Source of the DNA: Candidatus Gottesmanbacteria bacterium RIFCSPLOWO2_01_FULL_39_12b
GTDB lineage: Bacteria > Patescibacteriota > Microgenomatia > 2-02-FULL-39-11
DNA: 58,795 nt
Assembly (NCBI GenBank): GCA_001780955.1
Contig: MFJR01000013.1
Span: 34,506 to 93,300 of the forward strand
Reading direction: 5' to 3'
Below are positions 1-7,250 of this stretch, piece by piece (the first letter of the stretch is position 1; every line of letters starts with the position of its first letter). Below the pieces are notes generated by a model. That model worked only from the letters and a program-made list of their open reading frames with translations. It searched no databases and had not been told where the DNA came from. Position numbers and translations under genes: made by a program.

Positions 1-1
1 G

Positions 2-313
2 GATGGGTCCGGCAATATAACTGACGAGCAAAGATATACCTATGAATCCTGGACCGGCTCGACATTTACATTGTTGAGCGGCACTACTACATCCTATGCC
101 TACGATACTACCGATACGGTCTATGTACCATATATAGATGAACAGGCCACCGGCACTTCTGTTTCCAAAAGCGTAATTTACGTATCGGATAGAGATGTTG
201 TTCTTAGGGTCAGGAAAAAAGGTATCATTCCCTTTGAACAAAAAGGTAAACAAATTACCAGTGCTGGATTTTCCGCCACCGCCACCAGAACCGAAGACTC
301 CGTCGTAGTCTAA
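2..313 (+). CDS. C-terminal part of a tail/adhesin-like repetitive protein (cut by window edge)
   Basis: The reading frame is open from the first base of the window to a TAA at 311-313, so the start lies outside; an internal TTG at 71 is not a credible start. The translated segment (DEQRYTYESWTG near its beginning, LRVRKKGIIPFEQ near its end) aligns by eye with the C-terminus of the 1021-aa protein at 1903-4968 (EQQYQYASWTG and VRVRRGSSGVSNKILPFEI). It is therefore a paralogue of that protein. Function is unknown; a phage-tail- or surface-fibre-like role is inferred from the Thr/Ser/Gly-rich composition. A REP hairpin begins 4 nt after the stop. Confidence 0.7.
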   Translation, partial: DGSGNITDEQRYTYESWTGSTFTLLSGTTTSYAYDTTDTVYVPYIDEQATGTSVSKSVIYVSDRDVVLRVRKKGIIPFEQKGKQITSAGFSATATRTEDSVVV

Positions 314-317
314 CAGC

Positions 318-350
318 CTGACACCTGGAAGGTGAACAGAAGCGACACCT
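318..350 (+). repeat. REP hairpin unit, copy 1
   Basis: The unit starts CTGACACCTGGAAGGTGAA and ends in GACACCT. Its core CACCTGGAAGGTG (322-334) is a 5-bp inverted repeat around GGA. The same unit recurs at 718-751, 5172-5205 and, inverted, at 1433-1461, next to the REP-associated transposase gene. Confidence 0.85.
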
Positions 351-444
351 TCTAAAATCTTGGCTTTCGACGATCATAAATTTCAGCTTGACAGAAGCTC
401 CGGTACAGGACACAATAGAAGATAAAAGCAAGATATGTAAAACT

Positions 445-735
445 ATGATCAGTAAAGATTTCAAAATAGATTTTGTTGAAAAACGAATTTACCATAATCC
501 AAAAGGGAGCAAGAAAATTTATACGGTTAACGAACTTTACTCTTTCCTGCAAGACGCGTTCGATGAGCCGGATAATATGGACGATGATATCCCCATACTG
601 GCTAAGTCAAAAACTGAATTCCTTCTCATCAACGGCTGGGTAATGGGCGAAGACGTTATTCCCTATCTTACCCAAGGAGAAATATCAATCATGACAAAGA
701 TGCCAGCCAAGAAAACTCTGACACCTGGAAGGTGA
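445..735 (+). pseudogene. Truncated N-terminal copy of the 1021-aa tail/adhesin-like protein
   Basis: ATG at 445 gives about 96 residues. The segment YTVNELYSFLQDAFDE, with DNMDDDIP after it, aligns with WSVNALYSFLQDQFDE and GNMDDKVP in the protein at 1903-4968. The alignment continues through INGWVMGEDVIPYL against INNWFIDEVSIKYL and is lost around the point where the REP unit at 718-751 provides the last residues (LTPGR) and the TGA stop. The frame is open upstream to a TTG at 388, but the ATG matches the paralogue's start. I read it as a remnant of a full-length paralogue truncated by REP/RAYT activity. It could still be expressed as a small protein. Confidence 0.65.
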
Positions 736-751
736 AAAGGTATTGACACCT
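718..751 (+). repeat. REP hairpin unit, copy 2 (left flank of RAYT)
   Basis: Begins CTGACACCTGGAAGGTG, followed by AAAAGGTATTGACACCT. The hairpin core CACCTGGAAGGTG is at 722-734. It supplies the last codons and the TGA stop of the truncated gene before it. With the inverted copy at 1433-1461 it brackets the transposase gene. Confidence 0.85.
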
Positions 752-777
752 CCTAATTTTCGTGCTACCGTCAAATC

Positions 778-1464
778 ATGGCCTACCACCAAACCATTTT
801 TGCCAATCAGCAAATCTACCATATCTTCAACCGGGGCGTTGAGAAGAGAACTACTTTCTTAGACAAAAGAGACTATCGACGATTTTTAGACAGCATGGAT
901 TATTACAGGATAAAAAACCCTACACGATTCTCTTTTAAAAAAAGATCAACTCTTATTGAAAATGTCACGATTGATACTCCCCTTGTTGAAATTCTTTCAT
1001 TCTGTCTTATGCCAAACCATTTTCACTTGCTACTTAGACAAATTGAAGAAAAAGGAATAACAAATTTTATCAGCAAGCTTAGCAACAGTTACACCAGATA
1101 TTTTAACGTGCGCCATAAACGGGTTGGCCCGCTTTTCCAGGGAACTTTTAAAGCGGTAAGAGTTGAGGATGACGAACAGCTCCTCCATGTTTCCCGATAT
1201 ATTCATCTAAATCCATATGTGGGATATCTTACTAAGAATCTTCGAACGTATCCGCATTCTTCTTATCGGGAGTTTTTGGGGATGGAAAAAGGATTTTGTC
1301 AAAAGAAAACCATCCTTGACTTTTTTGAATCACCAACGCATTATGAAACATTTGTTTTAAATCAAGCAGATTATGCAAAATCTCTTAAGGATGCAGGGAA
1401 ACTCTTGCTTGACGTAGTAGATGATGGTGCCAAGGTGTCTCCTCGTATCACCTGGAAGGTGTAG
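778..1464 (+). CDS. REP-associated tyrosine transposase (RAYT, IS200-like Y1 family)
   Basis: A 228-aa protein with the Y1 transposase layout. It has an N-terminal YHIFNRGVEKRTTF segment, the HUH metal-binding motif HFH at residues 81-83 within CLMPNHFHLLL, and SYTRYFN (residues 104-110), which carries the candidate catalytic tyrosine. GPLFQGTFKA and YIHLNPYVG follow, as is typical of the family. RAYTs nick and join single-stranded REP hairpins. This one sits between inverted copies of the REP CACCTGGAAGGTG, and its own last codons (ITWKV, then stop) lie in one of them. All motifs are intact, so it is probably active or recently active. It interrupts the array of tail-like genes. Confidence 0.93.
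   Translation: MAYHQTIFANQQIYHIFNRGVEKRTTFLDKRDYRRFLDSMDYYRIKNPTRFSFKKRSTLIENVTIDTPLVEILSFCLMPNHFHLLLRQIEEKGITNFISKLSNSYTRYFNVRHKRVGPLFQGTFKAVRVEDDEQLLHVSRYIHLNPYVGYLTKNLRTYPHSSYREFLGMEKGFCQKKTILDFFESPTHYETFVLNQADYAKSLKDAGKLLLDVVDDGAKVSPRITWKV
1433..1461 (-). repeat. REP hairpin unit, inverted copy (right flank of RAYT)
   Basis: On the minus strand this reads CACCTTCCAGGTGA, eight bases, then GACACCT: the same layout as the other units in reverse orientation. The core CACCTGGAAGGTG is at 1449-1461 on the plus strand and encodes the C-terminus of the transposase. Confidence 0.85.
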
Positions 1465-1519
1465 CTTTATAACTAATATTTTAGCCTTGGGGGTAAAAAG
1501 TGGTTTTCCAATTGATATC

Positions 1520-1549
1520 TTGACAAGATAGAAAAATTTATACTACATT
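1520..1549 (+). promoter_or_regulatory. Promoter, probably leaderless, for the gene at 1556
   Basis: A -35 box TTGACA (1520-1525) is followed after 18 bp by a -10-like TACATT (1544-1549). Exactly 6 nt separate it from the ATG at 1556. The segment ACTACATTAT recurs at the same distance before the ATG at 5257. No Shine-Dalgarno sequence precedes the ATG. Confidence 0.6.
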
Positions 1550-1555
1550 ATATAT

Positions 1556-1882
1556 ATGGCGCAAAGATGGTATCTTAAAACCGATGTTGGACGATTGAAA
1601 AAGGGCGCTATTAGCCACGCTCAATTTATGAAGCTAGGGAGACACGACAGGGAAAATAACACCATGCCTTTAAGCTGGGCGCTGGCTGACGGACTTGTAG
1701 AAGCAGATGCATCAGAAGCAGATACTATTGACAAGCTAACCATATACGCACCCGGTGAAATGCCGAAATCAGTAGCCGCAGAGGACCAAAACAATAATCC
1801 CCCAGAAAACCCTCCGAAAAAGAAAAGGTTTCTCGTAAATAAACTTGGCGAAATTATTCGCGCCAAAGAAACAAAGAAATAA
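1556..1882 (+). CDS. Small hypothetical protein of the tail/adhesin-like cluster
   Basis: A 108-aa protein with no signal peptide or membrane segment. It begins MAQRWYLKTDVGRLKKGAI. Its middle is acidic (VEADASEADTIDKL) and its C-terminal third is rich in Pro, Asn and Lys (NNNPPENPPKKKRF). It ends 20 bp before the 1021-aa gene and both are probably on one transcript from the promoter at 1520. I do not recognise a family. Its position before the large repetitive protein suggests an accessory structural or assembly role, which is only inference. Confidence 0.7.
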   Translation: MAQRWYLKTDVGRLKKGAISHAQFMKLGRHDRENNTMPLSWALADGLVEADASEADTIDKLTIYAPGEMPKSVAAEDQNNNPPENPPKKKRFLVNKLGEIIRAKETKK

Positions 1883-1902
1883 ATAGTTAGGAATTTATTA
1901 TT

Positions 1903-4900
1903 ATGCCGATTGCAGACGACTGGACAGTTGATTATATTGATAAAAAAGTATCCCACGTCCAATTTAAGGACGAAATTACCGGCTCCGACTCCTCTGTCGC
2001 CGAAGTCTCTACCGTAAAATGTGTTGCTGTGTCGGGAAATATTTCCGCCGCTGATTACTTCTTTCTTTACTCTGCAACCGATGCTACTAAATATCATGTC
2101 TGGTATAAGGTTGGCGGCTCCGGTACGGATCCGGCTCCTGCGGGAAGCACTGCGGTTCTGGTAACCGTAGGCGGTACCGATACAGATGCCCAAGTTGCAA
2201 CCGCTACCCAAACAGCAATTGATGCCCTAGCCGATTTTACCGCTGCTGTTAACACCGACACCATTACCGTTACTATTACCAATGTTGACAAAGGTTCAAC
2301 AACCGATGTTGCCAACGGTGTGGGGCTGACCGAATTTGCCTATAATAAAGAAGTTGCAACCGTGCTGTGTGTCGGACAAACAGGTAATATCGCAAGCGCG
2401 GGTGCAGGGGATTATATCACCCTCTATTCTGCAAGCAACACGACAAAATACCATGTCTGGTATTTTGTCACAGGAGGAAGCAATACCGATCCGGCGCCGG
2501 CGGGAAGCACAGGGGTTCAGGTTACTATCGCTTCAGCCGCTGCAGATACTGCTGTTGCTTCTGCTACGGCAACTGCAATAGACAATCTGACCGATTTTGT
2601 CGCAACGGTCTCAACCGCTACGGTCACTATTACCAATGCCACGGCAGGACCAAGTACTAATGTTGCCAATGGTGTTGGACTTACTGAATTTACCTACACA
2701 ACTATTACCAATCCTGTCAAGGGAATCGGAAAGACTGTCTGGTCGGTTAACGCCCTCTACTCTTTCCTCCAAGACCAATTTGACGAACTTGGAAATATGG
2801 ACGACAAAGTCCCAATGGATGCCCAGACACCTACCGAGTACCGTTTTATCAATAATTGGTTTATTGATGAGGTAAGTATCAAATATCTAAAAGGCGGCGC
2901 TATTAAGACAAGCGGTTGGACAACAGGACAGATTGTTCAGCAAATTCTCGACGGAAGCTCTCCTACCTACACAAACGTTGTTTCCGGCGATATTGGTTTA
3001 ATCGTCACAGAAGCTGGCACCGGCGATACAGGAAATCTACTCTTTGCCGATAATGCCAGACAACGCTGGTGGATAAGACCGGATGTTCCCGGAACAGGCG
3101 GGGACGAATTTGACTCTGCAGGCGCTGGTTACTCAATCGGAAGCGGTACTGGTGCAGGCAGTTCTACTGCCGCTGCATTAACAGGCGAAAATACCTGGGC
3201 CAACATGTTTACCCTGGGTACTATTGAAACTAACACCGCAATTTATGTCGTGCAAGACACCGCAAAAGTTTCGGCCTGGTGGCCCACCGGACAAATTGAC
3301 GTCCTGCTCCGGGTCCTGGAAGCAGGCTCAACGGTAGGCGCAAACGGCGGAGACATCCGTGACATTTTTATCGGCGCCCGTGAATATAGCAAGCTATTCG
3401 ACCATTTTATCTCAAACGACATTACCGGCGGAAGAAACCCTGTACCTTTGGCTACTGCGGCCGATCTTAACAATACCACCGGTCAATACACCATTGCCCT
3501 TACCTCTGCTGATATCACTTTTGCCGTTGGCGATCGCTTTATTGTCTCCGGCACTCCCGCCAAAGAAGGCACCGTTACCGCCTTCACCGGCTCGCCGGCC
3601 ACCTCCATTGATTACTATCTTTCGGGCACATCGCTCACTCAATTTGCAGCTTCTGACGTCATCGTCAAAGTCGGTACCACTACTCCCGACTCAACTATTA
3701 ATGGTTCTCCAACCGATCTCGTGGCCGACTACGGCACTACCACGCCTGTCATTCTTACCTTTGCCTACAGTACACAAAATTTAAATAATGGCGCAGGTGC
3801 AAAACCATATGACTGCTCCATTGATTTAGGCGGTAGGACTGTAAAACAAATGTACGAATGGGTCAAGTTTATTACCAGACGCGGCGCGGTCGCTACTCCT
3901 CAGCTTAAGACCGGTACAGGCACAATCGCTTCCCCTGCTTTTGCCAATATTAACGGTGAACAGTACATTAAATTACTGGCAGGAACTCTGGCTGTAGACG
4001 ACTTTACTCCGGTAAAAGCATCTCCCTTTGGTACCTTCGCCGGAGGCAAATTCTTCGGCGCTCAAGGCGTATGGATAACTAATTACGCAGCTGCCGACGC
4101 GCAAGCCTTCCAGCTGATTGATTCCAACGGCGCAACCCAAACACCGCCAAATACTGTCTCTGTAACTATATCCAATCTTCGAGTCAGCGATGTAACAGGA
4201 GTATTTGTCTTAACCGAAGAAGGCGGAATCATTAACAAAGCAAAGTATGTAATGACAACCCAAGCTGCTAGCCTTACTACGATTACCGTAAACGCAATTG
4301 ATGCTGAGACACCGCAAGCTGGAGTTATCAGAGTAGTTGATTTCTCCGATCCCCTCAAAGCAGAACAGCAATACCAATATGCCTCATGGACAGGAGCTAT
4401 TTTTACCCTTAACCGGTTCCCTACAGCGGGAAACTATACGGTAACCGGGGGTTCGGGCACTACAACTATTCTTACCGACACTGACGCAGCAGTCAATTTT
4501 GTCACTGGCAAAGTTAAACCGGGCGATATTGTCAGAAACGTTACGGACGGCTCTGTGGCAACCGTAGTAACTGTAGACTCAGCAAGTCAAATTACCACAA
4601 CAGGATTAACAGGCGGCACAGACAATACCTTTACCAATACGGATACCTACAATATCACCACAGAGACTAACAGGGCTTATGAAGTAACCAACGACACCGC
4701 ATACGCGCCTATTATAAACGCGACCGGCGTTTATTATTCTTCAACAGCCACCAATTTTAGCGCCGGTGAAGGAACAGACGCCCTCCCAGCCTCGATGGCC
4801 AATACTCTTATTAAAGGCGCAGGCGGAGATATTCCGGTCCTAGTACGTGTACGTAGAGGATCTTCCGGCGTATCCAATAAGATTTTGCCCTTTGAAATTG

Positions 4901-4968
4901 CGCAAACAGTTGGCCAAAGTGGTATGTCTCAGGCTGCTATCCGCACACTTGACTCTATCGTCACCTAA
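1903..4968 (+). CDS. Large repetitive phage-tail/adhesin-like protein
   Basis: A 1021-aa Thr/Ala/Gly/Ser-rich protein without a signal peptide or membrane helix. A short N-terminal segment (MPIADDWTVDYIDKK) is followed by two tandem copies of a domain of about 110 residues (roughly 37-145 and 147-262). Each copy contains TKYHVWY, TDPAPAGST and VANGVGLTEF. Then comes the block shared with the truncated paralogue at 445 (ALYSFLQDQFDE), a long beta-rich region, and a C-terminus shared with the fragment at 2-313. The composition and the TDPAPAGST-type repeats are like phage tail or fibre proteins, so a virion, tail-like or surface-fibre role is the best guess. The stop overlaps the next start (TAATG), indicating translational coupling. 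A weak GGA-containing ribosome site lies about 12 nt before the ATG. Confidence 0.8.
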   Translation: MPIADDWTVDYIDKKVSHVQFKDEITGSDSSVAEVSTVKCVAVSGNISAADYFFLYSATDATKYHVWYKVGGSGTDPAPAGSTAVLVTVGGTDTDAQVATATQTAIDALADFTAAVNTDTITVTITNVDKGSTTDVANGVGLTEFAYNKEVATVLCVGQTGNIASAGAGDYITLYSASNTTKYHVWYFVTGGSNTDPAPAGSTGVQVTIASAAADTAVASATATAIDNLTDFVATVSTATVTITNATAGPSTNVANGVGLTEFTYTTITNPVKGIGKTVWSVNALYSFLQDQFDELGNMDDKVPMDAQTPTEYRFINNWFIDEVSIKYLKGGAIKTSGWTTGQIVQQILDGSSPTYTNVVSGDIGLIVTEAGTGDTGNLLFADNARQRWWIRPDVPGTGGDEFDSAGAGYSIGSGTGAGSSTAAALTGENTWANMFTLGTIETNTAIYVVQDTAKVSAWWPTGQIDVLLRVLEAGSTVGANGGDIRDIFIGAREYSKLFDHFISNDITGGRNPVPLATAADLNNTTGQYTIALTSADITFAVGDRFIVSGTPAKEGTVTAFTGSPATSIDYYLSGTSLTQFAASDVIVKVGTTTPDSTINGSPTDLVADYGTTTPVILTFAYSTQNLNNGAGAKPYDCSIDLGGRTVKQMYEWVKFITRRGAVATPQLKTGTGTIASPAFANINGEQYIKLLAGTLAVDDFTPVKASPFGTFAGGKFFGAQGVWITNYAAADAQAFQLIDSNGATQTPPNTVSVTISNLRVSDVTGVFVLTEEGGIINKAKYVMTTQAASLTTITVNAIDAETPQAGVIRVVDFSDPLKAEQQYQYASWTGAIFTLNRFPTAGNYTVTGGSGTTTILTDTDAAVNFVTGKVKPGDIVRNVTDGSVATVVTVDSASQITTTGLTGGTDNTFTNTDTYNITTETNRAYEVTNDTAYAPIINATGVYYSSTATNFSAGEGTDALPASMANTLIKGAGGDIPVLVRVRRGSSGVSNKILPFEIAQTVGQSGMSQAAIRTLDSIVT

Positions 4969-5189
4969 TGAATACTCAGGATATACCGGATATTAAGGTA
5001 ACCATCACCCACCACGACGTACAACCTCCAAACTACGATATTACTGCTCTGAAAAAAAATATAGAGGACTCAAAAAAACACGTCCGGATGCTTCAGGAAG
5101 AAATTGACAAACAGCGGGCAAATCAAAAACTCCTTAAAAAACTCATCAAAGGCCAAGAATCCCGCAACCGCCTGACACCCTTCAGGTGA
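4968..5189 (+). CDS. Small coiled-coil protein, translationally coupled
   Basis: A 73-aa protein whose ATG overlaps the preceding stop (TAATG). Residues about 22-68 are highly charged with heptad-like spacing (LKKNIEDSKKHVRMLQEEI), indicating a coiled coil. The last residues (LTPFR) and the TGA stop come from REP copy 3, so the native C-terminus may have been replaced. It probably partners the 1021-aa protein, perhaps as a chaperone or trimerising accessory; this is inferred from coupling only. Confidence 0.7.
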   Translation: MNTQDIPDIKVTITHHDVQPPNYDITALKKNIEDSKKHVRMLQEEIDKQRANQKLLKKLIKGQESRNRLTPFR

Positions 5190-5205
5190 AAAGGTATTGA
5201 CACCT
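5172..5205 (+). repeat. REP hairpin unit, copy 3
   Basis: Same layout as copy 2 (AAAAGGTATTGACACCT is identical after the hairpin). The hairpin core here is CACCCTTCAGGTG (5176-5188), close to the reverse complement of the usual core, so the stem is kept while the loop is flipped. It provides the stop codon of the gene ending at 5189. Confidence 0.8.
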
Positions 5206-5221
5206 ATTCCCTAATTTGGGG

Positions 5222-5250
5222 TTGAAAAAAAGTGAGATTTCGACTACATT
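5222..5250 (+). promoter_or_regulatory. Promoter, probably leaderless, for the beta-helix gene at 5257
   Basis: TTGAAA (5222-5227), a 17-bp spacer and TACATT (5245-5250), then 6 nt to the ATG at 5257. The ACTACATTAT block is identical to that before the gene at 1556. Confidence 0.6.
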
Positions 5251-5256
5251 ATTCCT

Positions 5257-6576
5257 ATGGCTCTTCCATTAACTTTTGATTTTTATAATAAAATTATAGA
5301 GGTGCCCGCAGACGACACTTCCCTATCGCTTCAATACCTTGTAGACCAAACCAGAGACGCCGAGGATGAAATTGCCCCAACTCCCGGAATGGTCACTTCT
5401 AAAATTATCGACGCTTTTGGGAAACAAAACTTGGGTGGCGGCAGTTTGGTCGGTATTACTGTCGTTATGCTCGGCGGCTGGAAGGTCAGGTTTGAAGATA
5501 GGACGCCCGGTCCTACCGTTGCTTGTATTATTAGCGGTGGTAATTTTGTGTCTGGAGACGGATCAAACCCTGTTGCTGCTTCTCCCTTTGTGCAAGTCAC
5601 CATTGCTCAATCCACCTCTGCTACGATCACTACTCCCGAATCAGATACTTCCCTTCTTTATCTTGTGGAATCACTGACAGGAAGAAACAGATCGGTTGGT
5701 TCGTATTTCTATTGGGATCCGGCAAACGGATTAGACACACAAGATGGCACAAAACCATCAACTGCCGTAAAAACATTCGCTGCGGCGTATGATCTGGTAA
5801 CAAGCGGAGCAAACGACACGATTTTTTGTCTTTCGACTAACGATAGCGGCATCACTACCGTTGACGAAACACTTCTCATAGAGAAAAATAACCTTAAACT
5901 GCGCGGTCCCGGCCATACTTTCCAGATTGCCCCCACTCTTGCAACCGGAGCTAACACCATTACGATTAATGCGAGTAACGTAGAAATTAACGGCCTCTAC
6001 ATCTCTACCAAAGCCAGTGACGCATGGGATGCAGTAGTAGTAAACGGAAACGATAACGTTGTCCAAGACTGCTGGGTAAGTACAGTTCAAGGTAATGGTA
6101 TTAATATTTCGAGTTCTGCCCGTACACGAATAGATACCTGCGTTATTGAGAAGTGCGGAGAATCCCTAACCGGAGACGGTATCAAAATAGGTAACACCGT
6201 AACGCAATCGCTCATATCAAAATGTATAGTATCAGACAATATCAACGGGGTTGTCCTCTCCGGCACTGGAATAGCGGATAATATTTTCGAAAATAATCTA
6301 ATCTACAATAATTCTGCTTACGGCATCACAATAGCAGTCGGCCCACTCCGAACTCACGTCAGATCCGGACATACATTCAGCAAAAACACTCTGGGAGATA
6401 CAGACTACCCCGCCGGCTATGACACCTTTGTAGAAACCCAAGCCGGCGGTCTTAATGCAACTCAAGTTGCCAACGCTGTCTGGGACGAAGTTATCTCCGG
6501 ACATGTGACCGCTGGCACAACAGGTAAAACCCTCAAAGACGCCAAGACAAAAGCCACTTTGGCTTCATTGAAGTAA
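5257..6576 (+). CDS. Right-handed beta-helix (tailspike/NosD-like) surface protein
   Basis: A 439-aa protein. The N-terminal part (residues 1-135) has a FYNKIIEVPADDTSLSLQYL segment of the kind seen in phage neck/tail proteins. The middle (about 150-375) has the spaced Asn/Ile/Val ladder of a parallel beta-helix (LRGPGHTF, VEINGLYIS, NVVQDCWVS, TRIDTCVIEKCG, NGVVLSGTG, NIFENNLIYNNSAYG). The C-terminus carries ATQVANAVWDE and TTGKTLKDAK, motifs common in phage structural proteins. Such folds bind or cleave glycans; no clear catalytic residues can be named by eye. It lacks a signal peptide. It is followed by a REPIN-like palindrome. Confidence 0.75.
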   Translation: MALPLTFDFYNKIIEVPADDTSLSLQYLVDQTRDAEDEIAPTPGMVTSKIIDAFGKQNLGGGSLVGITVVMLGGWKVRFEDRTPGPTVACIISGGNFVSGDGSNPVAASPFVQVTIAQSTSATITTPESDTSLLYLVESLTGRNRSVGSYFYWDPANGLDTQDGTKPSTAVKTFAAAYDLVTSGANDTIFCLSTNDSGITTVDETLLIEKNNLKLRGPGHTFQIAPTLATGANTITINASNVEINGLYISTKASDAWDAVVVNGNDNVVQDCWVSTVQGNGINISSSARTRIDTCVIEKCGESLTGDGIKIGNTVTQSLISKCIVSDNINGVVLSGTGIADNIFENNLIYNNSAYGITIAVGPLRTHVRSGHTFSKNTLGDTDYPAGYDTFVETQAGGLNATQVANAVWDEVISGHVTAGTTGKTLKDAKTKATLASLK

Positions 6577-6581
6577 AGACC

Positions 6582-6661
6582 CACCTTCTCCAGGTGTGCC
6601 GCAGGCGGAACGTCAAACGTTCCAGCCGCGTTTGACTGCGGCGCAACACCACCTGGAAGGT
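6582..6661 (+). repeat. REPIN-like compound palindrome after the beta-helix gene
   Basis: Two REP cores of the same family face each other: CACCTTCTCCAGGTG (6582-6596) and CACCTGGAAGGT (6650-6661). Between them are nested stems GGAACGT/ACGTTCC (loop CAA) and GTCAAACG/CGTTTGAC, and GCCGCAG/CTGCGGC. The 80-bp unit could form one long hairpin. It may also end transcription of the beta-helix gene, although no T-run follows. Confidence 0.75.
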
Positions 6662-6722
6662 TGATAGTTTGCCTCTTGCATTTATATTTTTCATTAGTTT
6701 ATGATTAGATTGTAAAATAAAT

Positions 6723-6971
6723 ATGCCATTTTTAAGTAATATAGGTAGCACCGAACTCGTAATTATAGGCGTAGTGCTTTTGGTGTTGTTTGGAGGAAAA
6801 AAACTATCTGAATTGGCAAGGGGAATTGGTGAATCAGGAAGAGAATTAAAAAAAGCTAAAAAGGAAATACTGAATGCTTTTAACGAAACAGAGGATGAGG
6901 ATCAAAAAGAAAGTCCGCCAGATGGCGGGAAAAAGGTAACAAAAAAGAAAGGGGGTGCAACTAATGTTTAG
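6723..6971 (+). CDS. tatA: TatA/TatB-like twin-arginine translocase subunit
   Basis: An 82-aa protein with the TatA layout: a short N-terminal membrane helix (ELVIIGVVLLVLFGGKKL), then an amphipathic helix (ELARGIGESGRELKKAKKEI) and a charged tail. It lacks the usual Phe-Gly but has the FGGKK-L-ELARGIGE hinge. It is the longest of four TatA-like proteins here and could act as TatB. In the tail, PPDGG comes from a TCCGCCAGATGGCGGG palindrome (6914-6929) inserted in frame. It overlaps the next tatA by 8 nt. Confidence 0.9.
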   Translation: MPFLSNIGSTELVIIGVVLLVLFGGKKLSELARGIGESGRELKKAKKEILNAFNETEDEDQKESPPDGGKKVTKKKGGATNV

Positions 6972-7113
6972 TAATTTTGGCTCAACTGAAATCGCCATAA
7001 TTGGATTATTAATTATCATCTTCTTTGGGGGTAAAAAAATTCCCGAGTTTATTAAAGGACTGGGAGAAGCAGTAAAAGAATTCCGGAAGGGACTTAAAGA
7101 CGACGAAAAGTAA
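6964..7113 (+). CDS. tatA: TatA-like protein (49 aa)
   Basis: A short gene starting at ATG 6964, inside the end of the upstream tatA. It encodes MFSNFGSTEIAIIGLLIIIFF, then GGKKIPEFIKGLGEAVKEFR and a Lys/Asp-rich tail. This is the minimal TatA form: one membrane helix, hinge and amphipathic helix. The 8-nt overlap implies translational coupling. TatA multimers form the protein-conducting element of the Tat pathway for folded proteins. Confidence 0.9.
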   Translation: MFSNFGSTEIAIIGLLIIIFFGGKKIPEFIKGLGEAVKEFRKGLKDDEK

Positions 7114-7143
7114 ATATTTTAATTGGATACTTCATACTAATCT

Positions 7144-7250
7144 ACCTCAGCCAAGTTAGAAATGGCTGATTCTATGGCTAAATACAAGACTTCACGAAAA
7201 CCTGCCTCAGCTAAGTTAGAAATAGATAACTCTATGGCTAAATACATGCC
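7144..7250 (+). repeat. 60-bp tandem duplication at the tatC 5' end
   Basis: CCTCAGCCAAGTTAGAAAT at 7145 recurs as CCTCAGCTAAGTTAGAAAT at 7205, and CTATGGCTAAATACA recurs at 7172 and 7232, all with a period of 60 bp. The copies have diverged by several substitutions. The duplication creates two candidate start codons in the same context (7174 and 7234). Confidence 0.8.

Noticed and set aside
1621-2211. Long opposite-strand frame under the 1021-aa gene start
   Set aside because: It runs antisense across two coding genes with good starts and has no domain, signal peptide or ribosome site; a shadow frame.
6582-6661. The compound palindrome as a simple rho-independent terminator
   Set aside because: No T-run follows on either strand and its cores match the RAYT REPs; a REPIN explains it better, though it may still slow transcription.
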